DNA from: Phaseolus vulgaris
Lineage: Eukaryota > Streptophyta > Magnoliopsida > Fabales > Fabaceae
Direction of reading: 5' to 3'
Assembly (NCBI RefSeq): GCF_000499845.2
Contig: NC_023756.2
Coordinates: forward strand, 39,370,579-39,434,578
DNA: 64,000 bases
Below, in pieces: positions 50,241-62,013 of this stretch (position 1 is the stretch's first letter; each line of letters starts with the position of its first letter). A program made the translations under genes and the position numbers. Under the pieces are notes generated by a model. That model was not told the origin of the DNA. It saw only the letters and a list, made by a program, of their open reading frames with translations, and did no database searches.

Positions 50241-50750
50241 AAATACAATTAATTTATCAACTATTTAAACATCCAAACATACTACATTAGTCAACTTAAA
50301 ACACAAATTACTTTAATGATAATAAATTTGGAATTACATATTTAATGTAAAAAGCAAACTTTGTTCTTATATACTTTTAAGATAATTATAAACAAAGCTA
50401 TAAATGAAAATTTATGATTAAATGATAAAATAATTTTTTATGTTATCAATTTATCATGTATTCATAAATATAAATGAATAAATTTTCATATATTTTACAC
50501 TAATATTTTCACTGAATCATTTGTTGTCTCCGATATATTTAAGTCCATTTAATGAGAGATATAATAAAAAAAGAATGAATACGTTGAGAAAATGAAAAAT
50601 AAAGTTTAAAAAGATTGTTTGAAAATGAACATAAAAGGTTTGAAAGCCTAAGAAGTATCGTATGATTGAGAAAAATATCTCATAAAAACTATACTTAAAA
50701 TATCTCACAGTAGTAAAATATAACATAAACTAAAACATTATATATAATCA

Positions 50751-51335
50751 TTAATTGAAAATTAGATAATTTTTAGGATGGGAATCAAATAAGACAAAAC
50801 TAAGAGAAGCGATTACCTTTTTTTTTCCTTTTGACAAAGTGAAACGCTAATCCAATAAAGGCTAAAGGTTATACGTGGAAGTTGTTAATTAATTGTAGAA
50901 AAACTATCTTAGAAGACTTTTTTTTATATAAGTTGAAATGAATTATGTATAAATAAAAAGTTAAAGAGATTATGATAAATTTTACAAATTAATTTATATT
51001 CAAACTAAATATCCAAATATATATTAGATATTAATTAATTGAAAATGAGATTATTTTTTCAGGGTGGGGATCAAATAAAAGTTGAGACAAAACTAAGAGA
51101 AACGCTAAAGCGATTATCTTTTTTTTTTTGCTTTTTGACAAAGTGAAACGCTAAAGCCCAATAAACGCTAAAGGCAATACGAGAAAGTTGTTAACTTATT
51201 ATAGAAAAAACTATCTTAGAAGACTTATTTTTTTTTATACAAGTTAAAATTAATTTGTATAAATAAAAGTTAGAGAAATTATGATAAATTTTACAAATTA
51301 ATTTATGGATAAACTAAATATACAAATATATACGA
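50751..51335. repeat. Tandem duplication of about 285-300 bp
   Basis: Two consecutive copies (about 50751-51033 and 51034-51335) share TTGAAAATKAGATWATTTTT, GACAAAACTAAGAGAA, TTGACAAAGTGAAACGCTAA, AACTATCTTAGAAGACTT and GATAAATTTTACAAATTAAT in the same order. They have moderate divergence and small indels. No coding capacity is present. The duplication is older than the 131 bp duplication in CPSF100. Confidence 0.82.
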
Positions 51336-51731
51336 TATTAAATTTATCTCTTTATGGTTTACATTATAAAGTATAACATTATAAGTATTTTACGGTGTGT
51401 ACAAATTAGGTATTTTTTATATTTAAAAGTTAAAGTTTGTGTTGAAATTTTTAAAATGATGAAATTATGTGATCATTAAATTAATAATATATTGCTAAAA
51501 TATAAAACTAAATCATTCACAATTTAATATATTTTTAAGATTAGACTGATTTTTAAAAAAATTCTATCAAAATAACATTAATGCATGAATATGAAGTTTT
51601 ATCTTTAATATAAGATGTTGATATATTAGTATAAAGTGGTTGTTTTCAATTATTAGTGTATCAATTAAATAAATCAGAACAATCAATACTTAAATTCGTT
51701 ATAAAGGTAAAAATGATTTCCACTAACAAGT

Positions 51732-51800
51732 GGCCCATTAGCTCAGTTGGTTAGAGCGTGGTGCTAATAACGCCAAGGTCGCAGAGACCTGCATGGGCCA
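51732..51800 (+). pseudogene. tRNA-Ile(AAT) copy with a 5-nt deletion in the T-arm
   Basis: The acceptor stem (GGCCCAT with ATGGGCC), D-arm/A box (TAGCTCAGTTGG) and anticodon arm (loop CTAATAA, anticodon AAT, five paired stem positions) are intact. The expected T-arm GCAGG-TTCGAGA-CCTGC is reduced to GCAG-AGA-CCTGC. The copy is 69 nt instead of the usual 74 and lacks the TTC of the T-loop and the core of the internal B-box promoter. It should be transcribed poorly and fold abnormally, so I call it a pseudogene. A sequencing or assembly error is possible. Confidence 0.88.
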
Positions 51801-53160
51801 TTAGTTATTTTTTTTCCTAAACTTCTTGATTTTTATATTTAATATATAAATTAAAATAAACACCCCATAATTTCTTATTACATTAATTTTTCTAAGACTT
51901 TTACCATTTTGTCAAGTTACTTTCCTTAGAATATTTTTATTCTATACTCTTTAGATTTTGCATTCTTTAAATTCCTAACTTTCTTTACAAATTTAAACAT
52001 CTAGAACTTTACTAATTTTTTATTCATGTAAGTATTCCTATATTTGAATTTGATTTATATATGTCTAGTTTGGAATTTGAAGATTTCAAGTTGATTTTAA
52101 CTTTCAATTTTGCAACCTTGATTAAGTCGAATACAAATATAACTTTTTAACTATTTATATAAAATTTGACTTTTAATCTCATTCATTATAGTTATTTAAA
52201 TTAATGTTGAAACCATGACCTACTTTATAATTATGATGTCCGTCTGATTTGATTCTATATATATAACCACCTTAATCTATTTTTGTAAAAAAGTTTAATT
52301 TGATTTACTTCTATTTAATTTCAAAAATACCGGTTCGGTGGAGATTACCATGCATTAAATAGATCAATTATTTACAAATTAAAATTATTATTTCTAATAA
52401 AAAGTAATATTGATTTTCTAAATTTTTTTTATATATTTAATAAAACACAACACTTAAAAATTAAGACTTCACAATAATTCTACCAACATAATGTACAAAG
52501 CAAGAATTAAAATGTACAATTAACTTGTTTATCATTTTTTGATTTAAAAAATTTCAACTATGTTATTTTTATTTATTAACTCTTAATTTTTTACTTATTG
52601 ATAATAGTGTTTGAAAGTTCTAAATTCGGACACTTTTCTTAAATGGTATGTCCGTATCGTACCTGTATCGAACATCTACACTCGTATAATAATAGGACAT
52701 ATATCGGTAAAATGTTTAATTTAAAAAATATTTAATGAATTTCTAACAATTTTAATATGGATCTAACACAAATTTTTTTTTAAAAAAAATACATTAATTT
52801 TTTTCAAAACTCAAACTTATTATATAAATTTTTATTATGATTATAAAAATAAAAAATAAATTTTTTATCAATAATAAAAATTATCTTTTTACTAAAAAAA
52901 ATTCTAAAACATACCTAATACACATAAATTTTTATTATTAATTTATATAATTTATAATTGCATATAATATATAAATATGTGTTATATATTTTAAAAATTA
53001 TATGGACTTTTGTGTATCGATATCGTATTAGTGTGCTTCTTTATTGCACAAAATACACACCATGCGTATAAATTCCAAATAAAATTGATTAAATCCATTT
53101 ATTTGGATCAAATTACCGCCACGTCAGCTCCTCGTTCAAAATTACTAAAACACCCTCTCT
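51801..53160. other. AT-rich spacer and upstream region of TPP2
   Basis: No gene is supported. The stretch around 52605-52700 (GTATGTCCGTATCGTACC, GTATCGAACATC) and around 53010-53035 (TATCGATATCGTATTAG) resembles a common plant dispersed repeat with imperfect inverted ends. The last ~200 bases before the TPP2 start become C-rich, like a 5-prime UTR. Confidence 0.45.
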
Positions 53161-53356
53161 ACCTCTTCATCACAACAAAACCAACGACGGACACGCAACC
53201 CACCCTCGCATCACCATCTCCATTTTCATCACTCCCGAGGCTCTGACTCTCACACAATACACTGATCACGCTCGCAGACACACGCGCTCACACACACAAA
53301 GAGCTTCGTCCTTCGAGAGCTTCTCATCGAAACGCCACCGTATCTTGCACAGGCCA

Positions 53357-56300
53357 ATGCCGTGTTCTTCCTCCACTCCCACCACCACCGGCGATAACAG
53401 CAGCAACACCAGTAACAAGAATAGAGATGGTTCTTCCTCTCTGCGCGAGTTCAAGCTGAACGAATCCACTTTCCTAGCTTCGCTCATGCCTAAGAAGGAG
53501 ATTGGCGTCGATCGTTTCCTCGACGCTCATCCTGAGTACGACGGTCGCGGCGCTCTCATCGCAATCTTCGGTACTCTTGCACCGTTGACTTTCAGTCTAC
53601 TACGCCTTCTTCTTCTATTTTTTTAATTGTTTTAGAATTCGGATGTTGAAATGTTTGGAAGTGAACGATTGGAAATAATCTAGAGTTGAGGACTGTGTTT
53701 GAGACTTCGATTTAAATTGTTGTGTGATTCATATGTGATATATTATATTGAAGTTTTGAGAGTGCAGCTAATCAAAATTAAGATGCGTTTCAGTTTTTTT
53801 TTTGTTTTCGGATTAATTGTGCGTTTGGTTCGCATTTGTGGAGATTTGTCGTGGACTTGATATAAAGAAATTGAAGAAATGCTGAAATTGGTGGAGTTTG
53901 TTGTTTTGGAATTGAAGTGATTTGATTTAGTTATGTCCGTTTCTGCGGTTTGGCTTTTGGTTAGAGAACCGGTTGAAGACTGAGAAAGAGAACCTGTTGA
54001 AGACTGAAGAGAGAGAGAGAGCCTGTTGTGGTGACCATGTTGGATTGGTTGGGCCAATGAAGTGTTTTTTAGTGCTTTAGAATGTTTTGTTTGTAAGAAG
54101 TGCTGGGATTAAGATTTTGTGTTGTGTCAGCATTTATATATCGAGGATTTGTTGTCTTCTAATCTTTAATTGTTTTTTTTTTTGTTTGGATTTAGTGATG
54201 AAGATAAACGCTGTTTTCGTCCCAAGCTATGCTTGCATATTTTCTCTTTTGGTTATAGTCTGGATCCATTTTTCTTGTTTTATAATGGTCAGAGCGTTTC
54301 TTCGATGTTCCGTCTAGACTGCAGAGTAATGATTATAACCTGCACTTTGTTCTTTTGTTGGTTCTGTGCCCATCTAATCTGCTGACGCTGCTAGAATGCC
54401 TTTTAGAGTAATGATTACGTTGCTTGTATTCTTATAATATGCAGGTTTTTCTTATACTATGATTGCATTTGTTAACTGTTTATATGCCAAATTTGTTCAA
54501 TCATTAGATTTGCATGTTTACAGATTCTGGTGTAGACCCTGCTGCTGATGGATTACAGATTACCTCGGATGGAAAACCAAAAGTTCTCGATGTCATTGAT
54601 TGGTAAACAGAAAGTACTTCATGTTGGATTTAGCTGATAATTCTTTTAATTGTGTACTGGTTTCCCAATAAATATAACGGCACTTTTTGTTTCCTCAGCA
54701 CAGGAAGTGGTGATATTGATATCTCAAAGGTGGTGAAGGCTGATGCTGACGGTCATATTTTTGGGGCTTCAGGTTAGTGCTAGGAACATTTTGTAGCCTG
54801 TTTGTACAAATAATTACGTTTAGGCATTTTTCAGTATTTCTTGTTGTAATTGCTTGTAAATCAGGGTGTATTTTGTAAAAGAAAACTACGTGCACAGTTT
54901 ATGTGACCTTGTTTTGGGATGAAGCTAGACAATTATTACAGTGAGTAGGTCAGTCTGAAAGCAAATTGCTACTCTTGATCACATGTACATTAAAGAAGTC
55001 ATTTATAGGATACCCTAGTTAAGAGACAAAATATGAATGCAATGGCTGGATTGGTTTTAATTTTGTTCTATTGGTTTGGAATTCAGTTTTGTATATACTA
55101 TTCTAAAACTGTTTTGAAGAAAATAATAGTCATAAAAATCTGTGAAGATAGTTTTTTCCCAGAGTAGTTATAGAATAGCATGTTCTTTAATTACAACCCT
55201 TCTGTTGATGAGTCAGTGTTCCATTTTTTTATTATTTACAGGATAATGATTTTTTATGCTTACAGATTGAATACTATATTTGAACTTTTTGTTTTCTTGG
55301 TTTTAAAATGCTTACCTTGTTATATTGTTTTAAAAAATTAAGACAAGTACACACTTGTCCATTGTTTCATTAATTCTTTATGTGAATGCATGTATCTCCT
55401 ACTCTGGTGCCTGTTTCTTCCCTTTTCTATTTATTCAATTTTGTTACTCAAGGAAATGAACCATTGAATTATTAAGCTCGTGTCTGTGGTTCAATCTTCC
55501 TGAAAATTATTTTACAGGGGCATCATTGGTTATCAATACATCATGGAAGAATCCTTCTGGTGAATGGCATGTGGGTTATAAATTGGTTTATGAGCTATTC
55601 ACGGAAACTTTGACTTCTCGTTTGAAGGTTGTACTGCAGTCTTAGGAAATATTTTAGTTTCCCTTTAGGCTTCATGCATCTGGTTATTAAATCTAATTTC
55701 TGTTTTCTTCTTTTGAATTTTCCATTGGCAGAAAGAAAGAAAGAAAAAGTGGGATGAGAAAAACCAGGAGGAAATTGCTAAGGCTGTAAAACAACTTGCT
55801 GACTTTGATCAGGTTCATTGGAAATTTAATTGATTCTTACCAGGACTGTAGAATCTTTAATTATGTATAATGTACTCATAAGACTTCAACATTTAGTTTA
55901 GTATGTATGGAATATTGCCAGGGCAAGCTGTTAATATCTTCTCTTTTTGTTAATGCACCTTCCTACTTGTGTCCCGTTGATACATTAATTAGTACTGCAT
56001 TGGTGTATTCTCTTAATGTTATTACTGGAAGTACTCATAAGTAGTGCCTCTGTGTGCTATTGTCTATTATGAACAAATGAGAATTTTCCTTAAAAGATTA
56101 AACACAGCCCACGAATATGGGTATAACTTAGCACTGTGTGATGTGCTATTTTTTTCCTTCTGGATTCTCATTTAATGATTGAAAACTGTTGAGTTTCTGT
56201 TGATTTTTTTAATTACTAGATCATATGATAGATTTTTTTTTTTTGATTGGCAAGAAAGATCGTATGATAGATAATACTCTTAATTTTAAGGATAGCTATC

Positions 56301-59300
56301 TTGCTTATTTTTGTATATCATTTTGTTTCTATATAACACAAACCATGATACATTTTCTAGCAACACATCAAGGTAGATGATATACATCTTAAAAGGGCCC
56401 GGGAAGATATCCAGAATAGACTTGATATTCTGAGAAGGCAATCTGAGGTGAGTGCTGAGCATGTAATCTTACTTCTTATTCTCTGGGTCTCTGCCTTTTC
56501 CTGTGCTTGAAATAGGAAATAAATTATTGATTTGATTTTAAAATGTTATAGGACACTCATAAGTTGTGGAATGAGGATGATACAATGATTGTCACTGTAT
56601 GAAATAATATTTGAAAAATCTTTTCCACCCTGCTCGCAGATAATGAAATTCTTGTTGTTCTCTCTCTCACCAGTCTCAAAGATTCAAATATTCAAATTAA
56701 GAGAAACATTAATACTTGTATTGTATTTGTGCTCCACTGAGATTTTTGTCAATTGAAATTCCTTAATTTGAAAAGGGGATGCTGTTTCATGTTTTAGAGC
56801 TATGATGATAGAGGGCCTGTCATAGATGCTGTTGTCTGGCATGATGGAGAGGTTTGGAGGGTTGCCCTTGACACACAGAGTCTGGAGGATGATCCAAATA
56901 GCGGGAAGCTTGTTAATTTTGTGCCTTTAACTAATTATAGGTACACTTAGTTCCCTGTTTTAATATTTATTATAAATCTTAATCTTAGTTGATAGCTTTT
57001 GTCTGGAGATGTCTCGTGAAATTGACAGATGCTTTTTGGCAACAAATTTCCTACCACAAAGGACCTTAGGTTTGATTGTCACTGCATGCAGCCCTTGGTT
57101 TGGAAACCTTGTTCTATTGATTCCAACCTTGATTTCCTGAGTTATTTCGACTACAACAAAGTGCTACTATAAATATTGTATATATGAAAAAATGATGTCA
57201 TCTTTTAAATATAAAGTAAACTTTAAAATGAGTTGAATGGGATTGAAGTTTCTGAGTGCTGTTGTGTTTTTGGAAATTTATTTTGAAACAGTTTGACCCT
57301 TGATTTTAACGTGATCATATTAAACAATTTTTTTACATCAAAACAGTTTAGATGCCATTCTGCAAACAGTGCTTCTAAATATATTTGGTTCTTCTTTCAG
57401 GTATTTTAGATGTTTTACTGGTTTATGTAATAAGAATAAATTTCAAATAGACAACATTCTTTTTCCTAGAAATTAAAAAAGGAGCAACTTAACAAGTAGG
57501 AGGAAGAGCTTGTTACCCACCTTTACCTTAATTAAGATGTTCCTGAATTAATTTTCTTTGCCATTGAAGAAAAATAAACTTATGTTGTTTGTCTATTGAA
57601 GAAATTATTGTCATTTTTGTTTCTACTAAGTGGGGTATGCATTGAAATCATATATGGTTTCAATGCTAACTGTGACTGCCTATTCTTTCAGGATAGAGAG
57701 GAAGTATGGTGTCTTCAGCAAATTAGATGCCTGTACATTTGTTGTTAATGTCTATAATGATGGGAATGTCTTGAGTGTCGTAACTGACAGTTCTCCACAT
57801 GCCACCCATGTTGCTGGTATAGCTACTGCTTTCCACCCAAAGGTACTGATATATAAGTTTATTCAAATAGTGCAATATTCTTATGAGGAATAGCCTTTTG
57901 ATATACAATATTGCTTTTAGGAGCCCTTGTTGAATGGAGTTGCACCTGGCGCGCAAATAATATCGTGTAAAATTGGGGATTCTCGCTTAGGTTCAATGGA
58001 AACAGGAACTGGTTTAACTCGGGCACTGATAGCAGCTGTGGAGGTGCTTCAAAATTTTCCTTCTTTAGCTAATTATCCTGGATATTCTGACAAGAGAAAT
58101 ATGATTTGTCTTTGATTTTTGTCTGTTTGATGAACTGAGTTTGTTTTTGGATTTTATAACATCCTGCATAAAGAAGACTTTTAATGATTGACATTCTACA
58201 TTTCCTTTTCAGCATAAGTGTGACCTTATCAACATGAGTTATGGTGAAGGAACATTACTACCAGACTATGGGCGCTTTGTTGACCTTGTGAATGAAGTAT
58301 TTTCTTAGACTTGAGATTTTAGTTGGGCACTTGTATCATTTACACGTTATTTTGTATTTTCTAAGTATTAAAGGAAAAGAAAGAATAGGGTAAATCCCTT
58401 GTGTATATTATAGGGTTATGTTTATATAGGAAAAGAAACATATGGGCTAAGCTCATTACATAAATATGAGATATCTAACAATATCTATAATATCTCATAA
58501 TATCAAATAATATCTAATTATATCTAATAATATCTAACACTAAGTATTTGATATTCTGGTTGATTTACTTCTAGGTGGTGAACAAGCATCGTCTGATATT
58601 TGTGAGCAGTGCTGGTAATAGTGGGCCAGCATTGAGCACTGTTGGTGCACCTGGTGGTACTTCTTCAAGTATCATAGGTGTTGGTGCATATGTGTCTCCT
58701 GCTATGGCTGCTGGTGCTCATTGTGTTGTTGAACCTCCTTCTGATGGGCTTGAATACACTTGGTATATTTTGCTTCCCTGAAAACTTACTAATTAGATGA
58801 CTTCTTATATCCTTCATTTTTAATTTTTTTGCTTAGTTTTTAGCATCAATTATCATTCCATGTTTTTGATGGATACAGGTCTAGCCGAGGACCAACAGGT
58901 GATGGAGACCTTGGTGTTTGTGTGAGTGCTCCGGGTGGTGCTGTTGCTCCTGTTCCCACATGGACTCTGCAACGGCGTATGCTCATGAATGGGACATCAA
59001 TGGCATCACCATCAGCCTGTGGAGGAACTGCATTGGTCATAAGTGCAATGAAGGTTCTTGCATGTGGTTCTTTTGTAGCTTATCTTATGTAGTTGTCTTT
59101 ACTTGCACATATATCTCTAGTTTTTCGAGTGTGTATTGATCTGCATGCAGGCTGAGGGAATTCCTGTGAGTCCATACAGTGTGAGGATAGCACTTGAAAA
59201 TACTGCAGTCCCCATAGGTGATTTACCTGAGGATAAATTATCCACTGGACAAGGGCTTATGCAAGTTGACAAGTTAAATAATTTGTCCAGTTTTTACTTC

Positions 59301-62013
59301 AATGGAAATTTTAGTAAATGCTAGTTATTAGACCGTTATTGACTCAAATCATATACTCTTTGACAGGGCTTTTGAATATATACAGAAGTGTCAAAATGTT
59401 TCGAGTGTTTGGTATCAAATAAAAATCCAACAATCTGGAAAAACTAGTGAGTCTCTACCATTATATTTTACCTTCTTTTTATTTGAACAATAAAAGGAAA
59501 GATATTATCTTTTGTCTTTTCCTTTGTGACTGTAGAAAGTGTAGTATGTCATTTATGTACATGAGATTAAAATCATTTGCATGTCTTCACCTAACGGCTT
59601 AAGCTTATGGGGCAGTTGGTGTAGAATTTCGTCTTAAAATCAATTAAAATCAAGTGATGTTGTCTGAAAAATATATGAGCTGCACTTCAAGACTTAGGAC
59701 AGGCCATGTGGGACTTTTCTAACACTCCCCTTCCACATTTGCCTGCCAAACTAGGCAACCCTACCAGCATAGGTGATGGCCAATATGAGCTATAGACTAT
59801 GATACCATGTTAGATTTCATCTTAAAACCAATTGGCATTAAGTGAAGTTGCCTAACAGATTTATAAACCACATTCCAAGACTCGAGGCAGGTGATTTGGG
59901 ACTTCTTAACAGACCGTACATTAAATGTTATCAGATGAATTTAATCTTCATTCTTTTAATAAGAGTGTGGGGTCCAGTCTACCTTGTGTGACTAAGGGTT
60001 CTTGTGTGAGGGGTGTGTTAAATATAGAGTAATTCGTTTGCTTTCACCTAATAGATAGTTGGTTCATGCCCATGGATAAATAATCCAATTAATTAGACAA
60101 CTTGATGCACTAATAAGATTCGAAAACATTAAATTGAAATTAAGAAAGTTTACATGTAACTTGTCTTGGAGGAAAAGCTAGACGGTAGAGAAATATCTTA
60201 TACTTTTGTATGATTACTAATGACAGATCCTTCATCAAGGGGAATCTACCTCAGGGAGGCTAGTGCTTGCATGCAATCTACTGAGGTGAGATCATTGATA
60301 AACTTGTTTTGCACCACTACATTGTTGATCACAATGACTGAGTCAGGTCTTTTGAAACTTGTAGAGTGAAATTAAAGATGGGAAAACCAATTACTGATGA
60401 TTTGTACTTGGATCCAATATTGGTTAACTGATACAGGAATTATAAAAATGATGAGAAATTGAAGAGTTAACAATGCTACTATACTAGTTTATGCCATTCA
60501 TAAGATGAAAATGAAACAACAAAATTAGAGTCTGTGGCTTGTCTGTTGGTAAAAAAATGGTGAGGAATTGTATTTTTGATTCCCTTTTCACTTTTTTTTT
60601 CTGTTTAAAAAATATTTTTTAATACAATTCTACAATATGTTGCTATCAATTTCTTATTAAAAAATCTATTAAGTTTTGAAAGTTGTTTTCAAAGCTAATA
60701 GTTTTTTTAAAAAAAGAAAGCAGAAACACCTCGGGACATGTCTCGTCATTCTCTTCCTGTTTTCTTCAAGTCAGGACACAGACTTTTAGAAAGTAGAAAT
60801 GTGGTAAAGGGAATAACAAATGTTACAAAGTAGAGAATTGTTTTTGAAAACAATAATAATGACTTATCGGTTTTTACAAGTTGTCAATAACAATAATTCT
60901 GATTCCTAATCTGTACAACCTACATTACTTAGTCCAATTATGTACAACAAAGGGCCTGGTTACTCTTCCTATATATACTACTCCCATCAAGTGGCTTCTT
61001 GAAGATTTCTACTAGTTAATTTTATTTTCCGGTTATAGCATGAAGTATGCATAAGTGTTGGCTAAATCTTTTTTCTCAAACAAGGATTTTGCAATGCTTT
61101 CAATTTGCATGTGTATTTGGTGTACTTTGTTGGAAAAAAAAACATGCTAGAATCTTTACTGTATTTCTTTGGTACGTTTGATGTCTCTAGGTCATCTAGG
61201 ATGAAGTAGGCTTTGTACATTCTTTGTGGGGTTCTGCTCATGGTTATTTTTGGGTGGTTGTCATCTGGTCTAGGAAAAATTGACCTGATGTGTTGCATGT
61301 TTCTTGTTCTTAGGTTTTCCTTGCCCCCACCCCTTTTATTCCGGTTTTGATTTTGTTAGTTCTTGGGGATTATAAATTTTCCATTTTTCACCTAACTCTT
61401 GAATAAACTGACAATTGACTTTTAAGTGTTCAATTCTTTTTTTCATGATACATTGGGTTTGATGCAGTGTAATGGTTACTTGATTATTAAACCAAAGTTT
61501 CATACATAGAGGGTCCATTAATCCAATCTCATAAAGTAGGTAGTTATCAGTTGGGGATAGTGGTGCATAGTACTTGACCTCCAAAATAATTAACGGTATA
61601 ATGCTGAAAAATTATACAGTAGTTAATTGTTTTATTGAATTTTAAATTAATAGCAATATGCCAAACATAATTATCTCCCAATTAATTTGGCTGACTTACC
61701 GTGCCGATATATTACATCTTCCAACTTTGCAAGTGTCTTCTCTTGTCGTTTCTACTCTTCAAAATTCTAATTTCTCATCAGCTACTTGTAAATTTCACTG
61801 ATGGTCCTCTGATTTCAGCTAGTAATCGTTTCAAACTTTTGGTTGAATATTTTCACAGTGGACAGTTCAAGTTAATCCAAAATTTCATGAAGATGCTGAC
61901 AACTTAGAGGATTTGGTTCCATTTGAGGAGTACATTGAATTACATTCTACAGAAGAGGCAGTTGTGAAGGCCCCTGACTATCTATTGCTCACTAATAATG
62001 GTCGCACCTTCAA
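53357..62013 (+). CDS. TPP2: Tripeptidyl-peptidase II (TPP2), N-terminal half; gene continues past the window
   Basis: Giant cytosolic subtilisin-family serine peptidase (S8) that removes tripeptides from peptide N-termini, acting downstream of the proteasome. Exons: 53357-53570, 54524-54602, 54699-54772, 55518-55627, 55732-55812, 56361-56447, 56798-56940, 57692-57842, 57921-58043, 58213-58296, 58575-58762, 58879-59053, 59151-59272, 59367-59446, 60227-60285, 61859-62013. All junctions are GT-AG and in phase, giving 641 codons plus 2 nt. The start [13 protein letters not shown] is the first in-frame ATG. The catalytic triad is complete: D72 (IFDSGVD), H299 (SPHATHVAG), S485 ([13 protein letters not shown]), with oxyanion N397 (SSAGNSGP). 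The ~220 residues between Asp and His are the TPP2-specific insertion. The last exon here ends [10 protein letters not shown], and the remaining half lies beyond 64000. Confidence 0.96.
58366..58539 (-). mobile_element. 174 bp solo LTR (Copia-type, antisense) in TPP2 intron 10
   Basis: The element runs from TATTAAAGGAAAAG to ATATCTAACA on the plus strand, so on the minus strand it starts TGTTAGATATT. CTAAG flanks both sides (58361-58365 and 58540-58544), a perfect 5 bp target duplication. The sequence (AATCCCTTGTGTATAT) resembles the LTR at 63500-63704, whose inner boundary is fixed by a primer-binding site, so this is the same family. The insertion sits between exons 10 and 11 without disturbing the splice sites. 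Confidence 0.8.
59619..59925. repeat. Imperfect direct repeat in TPP2 intron 14
   Basis: Two diverged copies about 190 bp apart begin GTAGAATTTCGTCTTAAAAT (59621) and TTAGATTTCATCTTAAAAC (59810). They end at GGGACTTTT and GGGACTTCTT, and between them lies ACACTCCCCTTCC. This is transposon-like dispersed sequence inside the intron; no coding is present. Confidence 0.6.

Noticed and set aside
53345..53356. Upstream TTG in frame as the TPP2 start
   Set aside because: A non-ATG start is unnecessary; the ATG at 53357 is in frame, in a reasonable context, and opens a typical plant TPP2 N-terminus.
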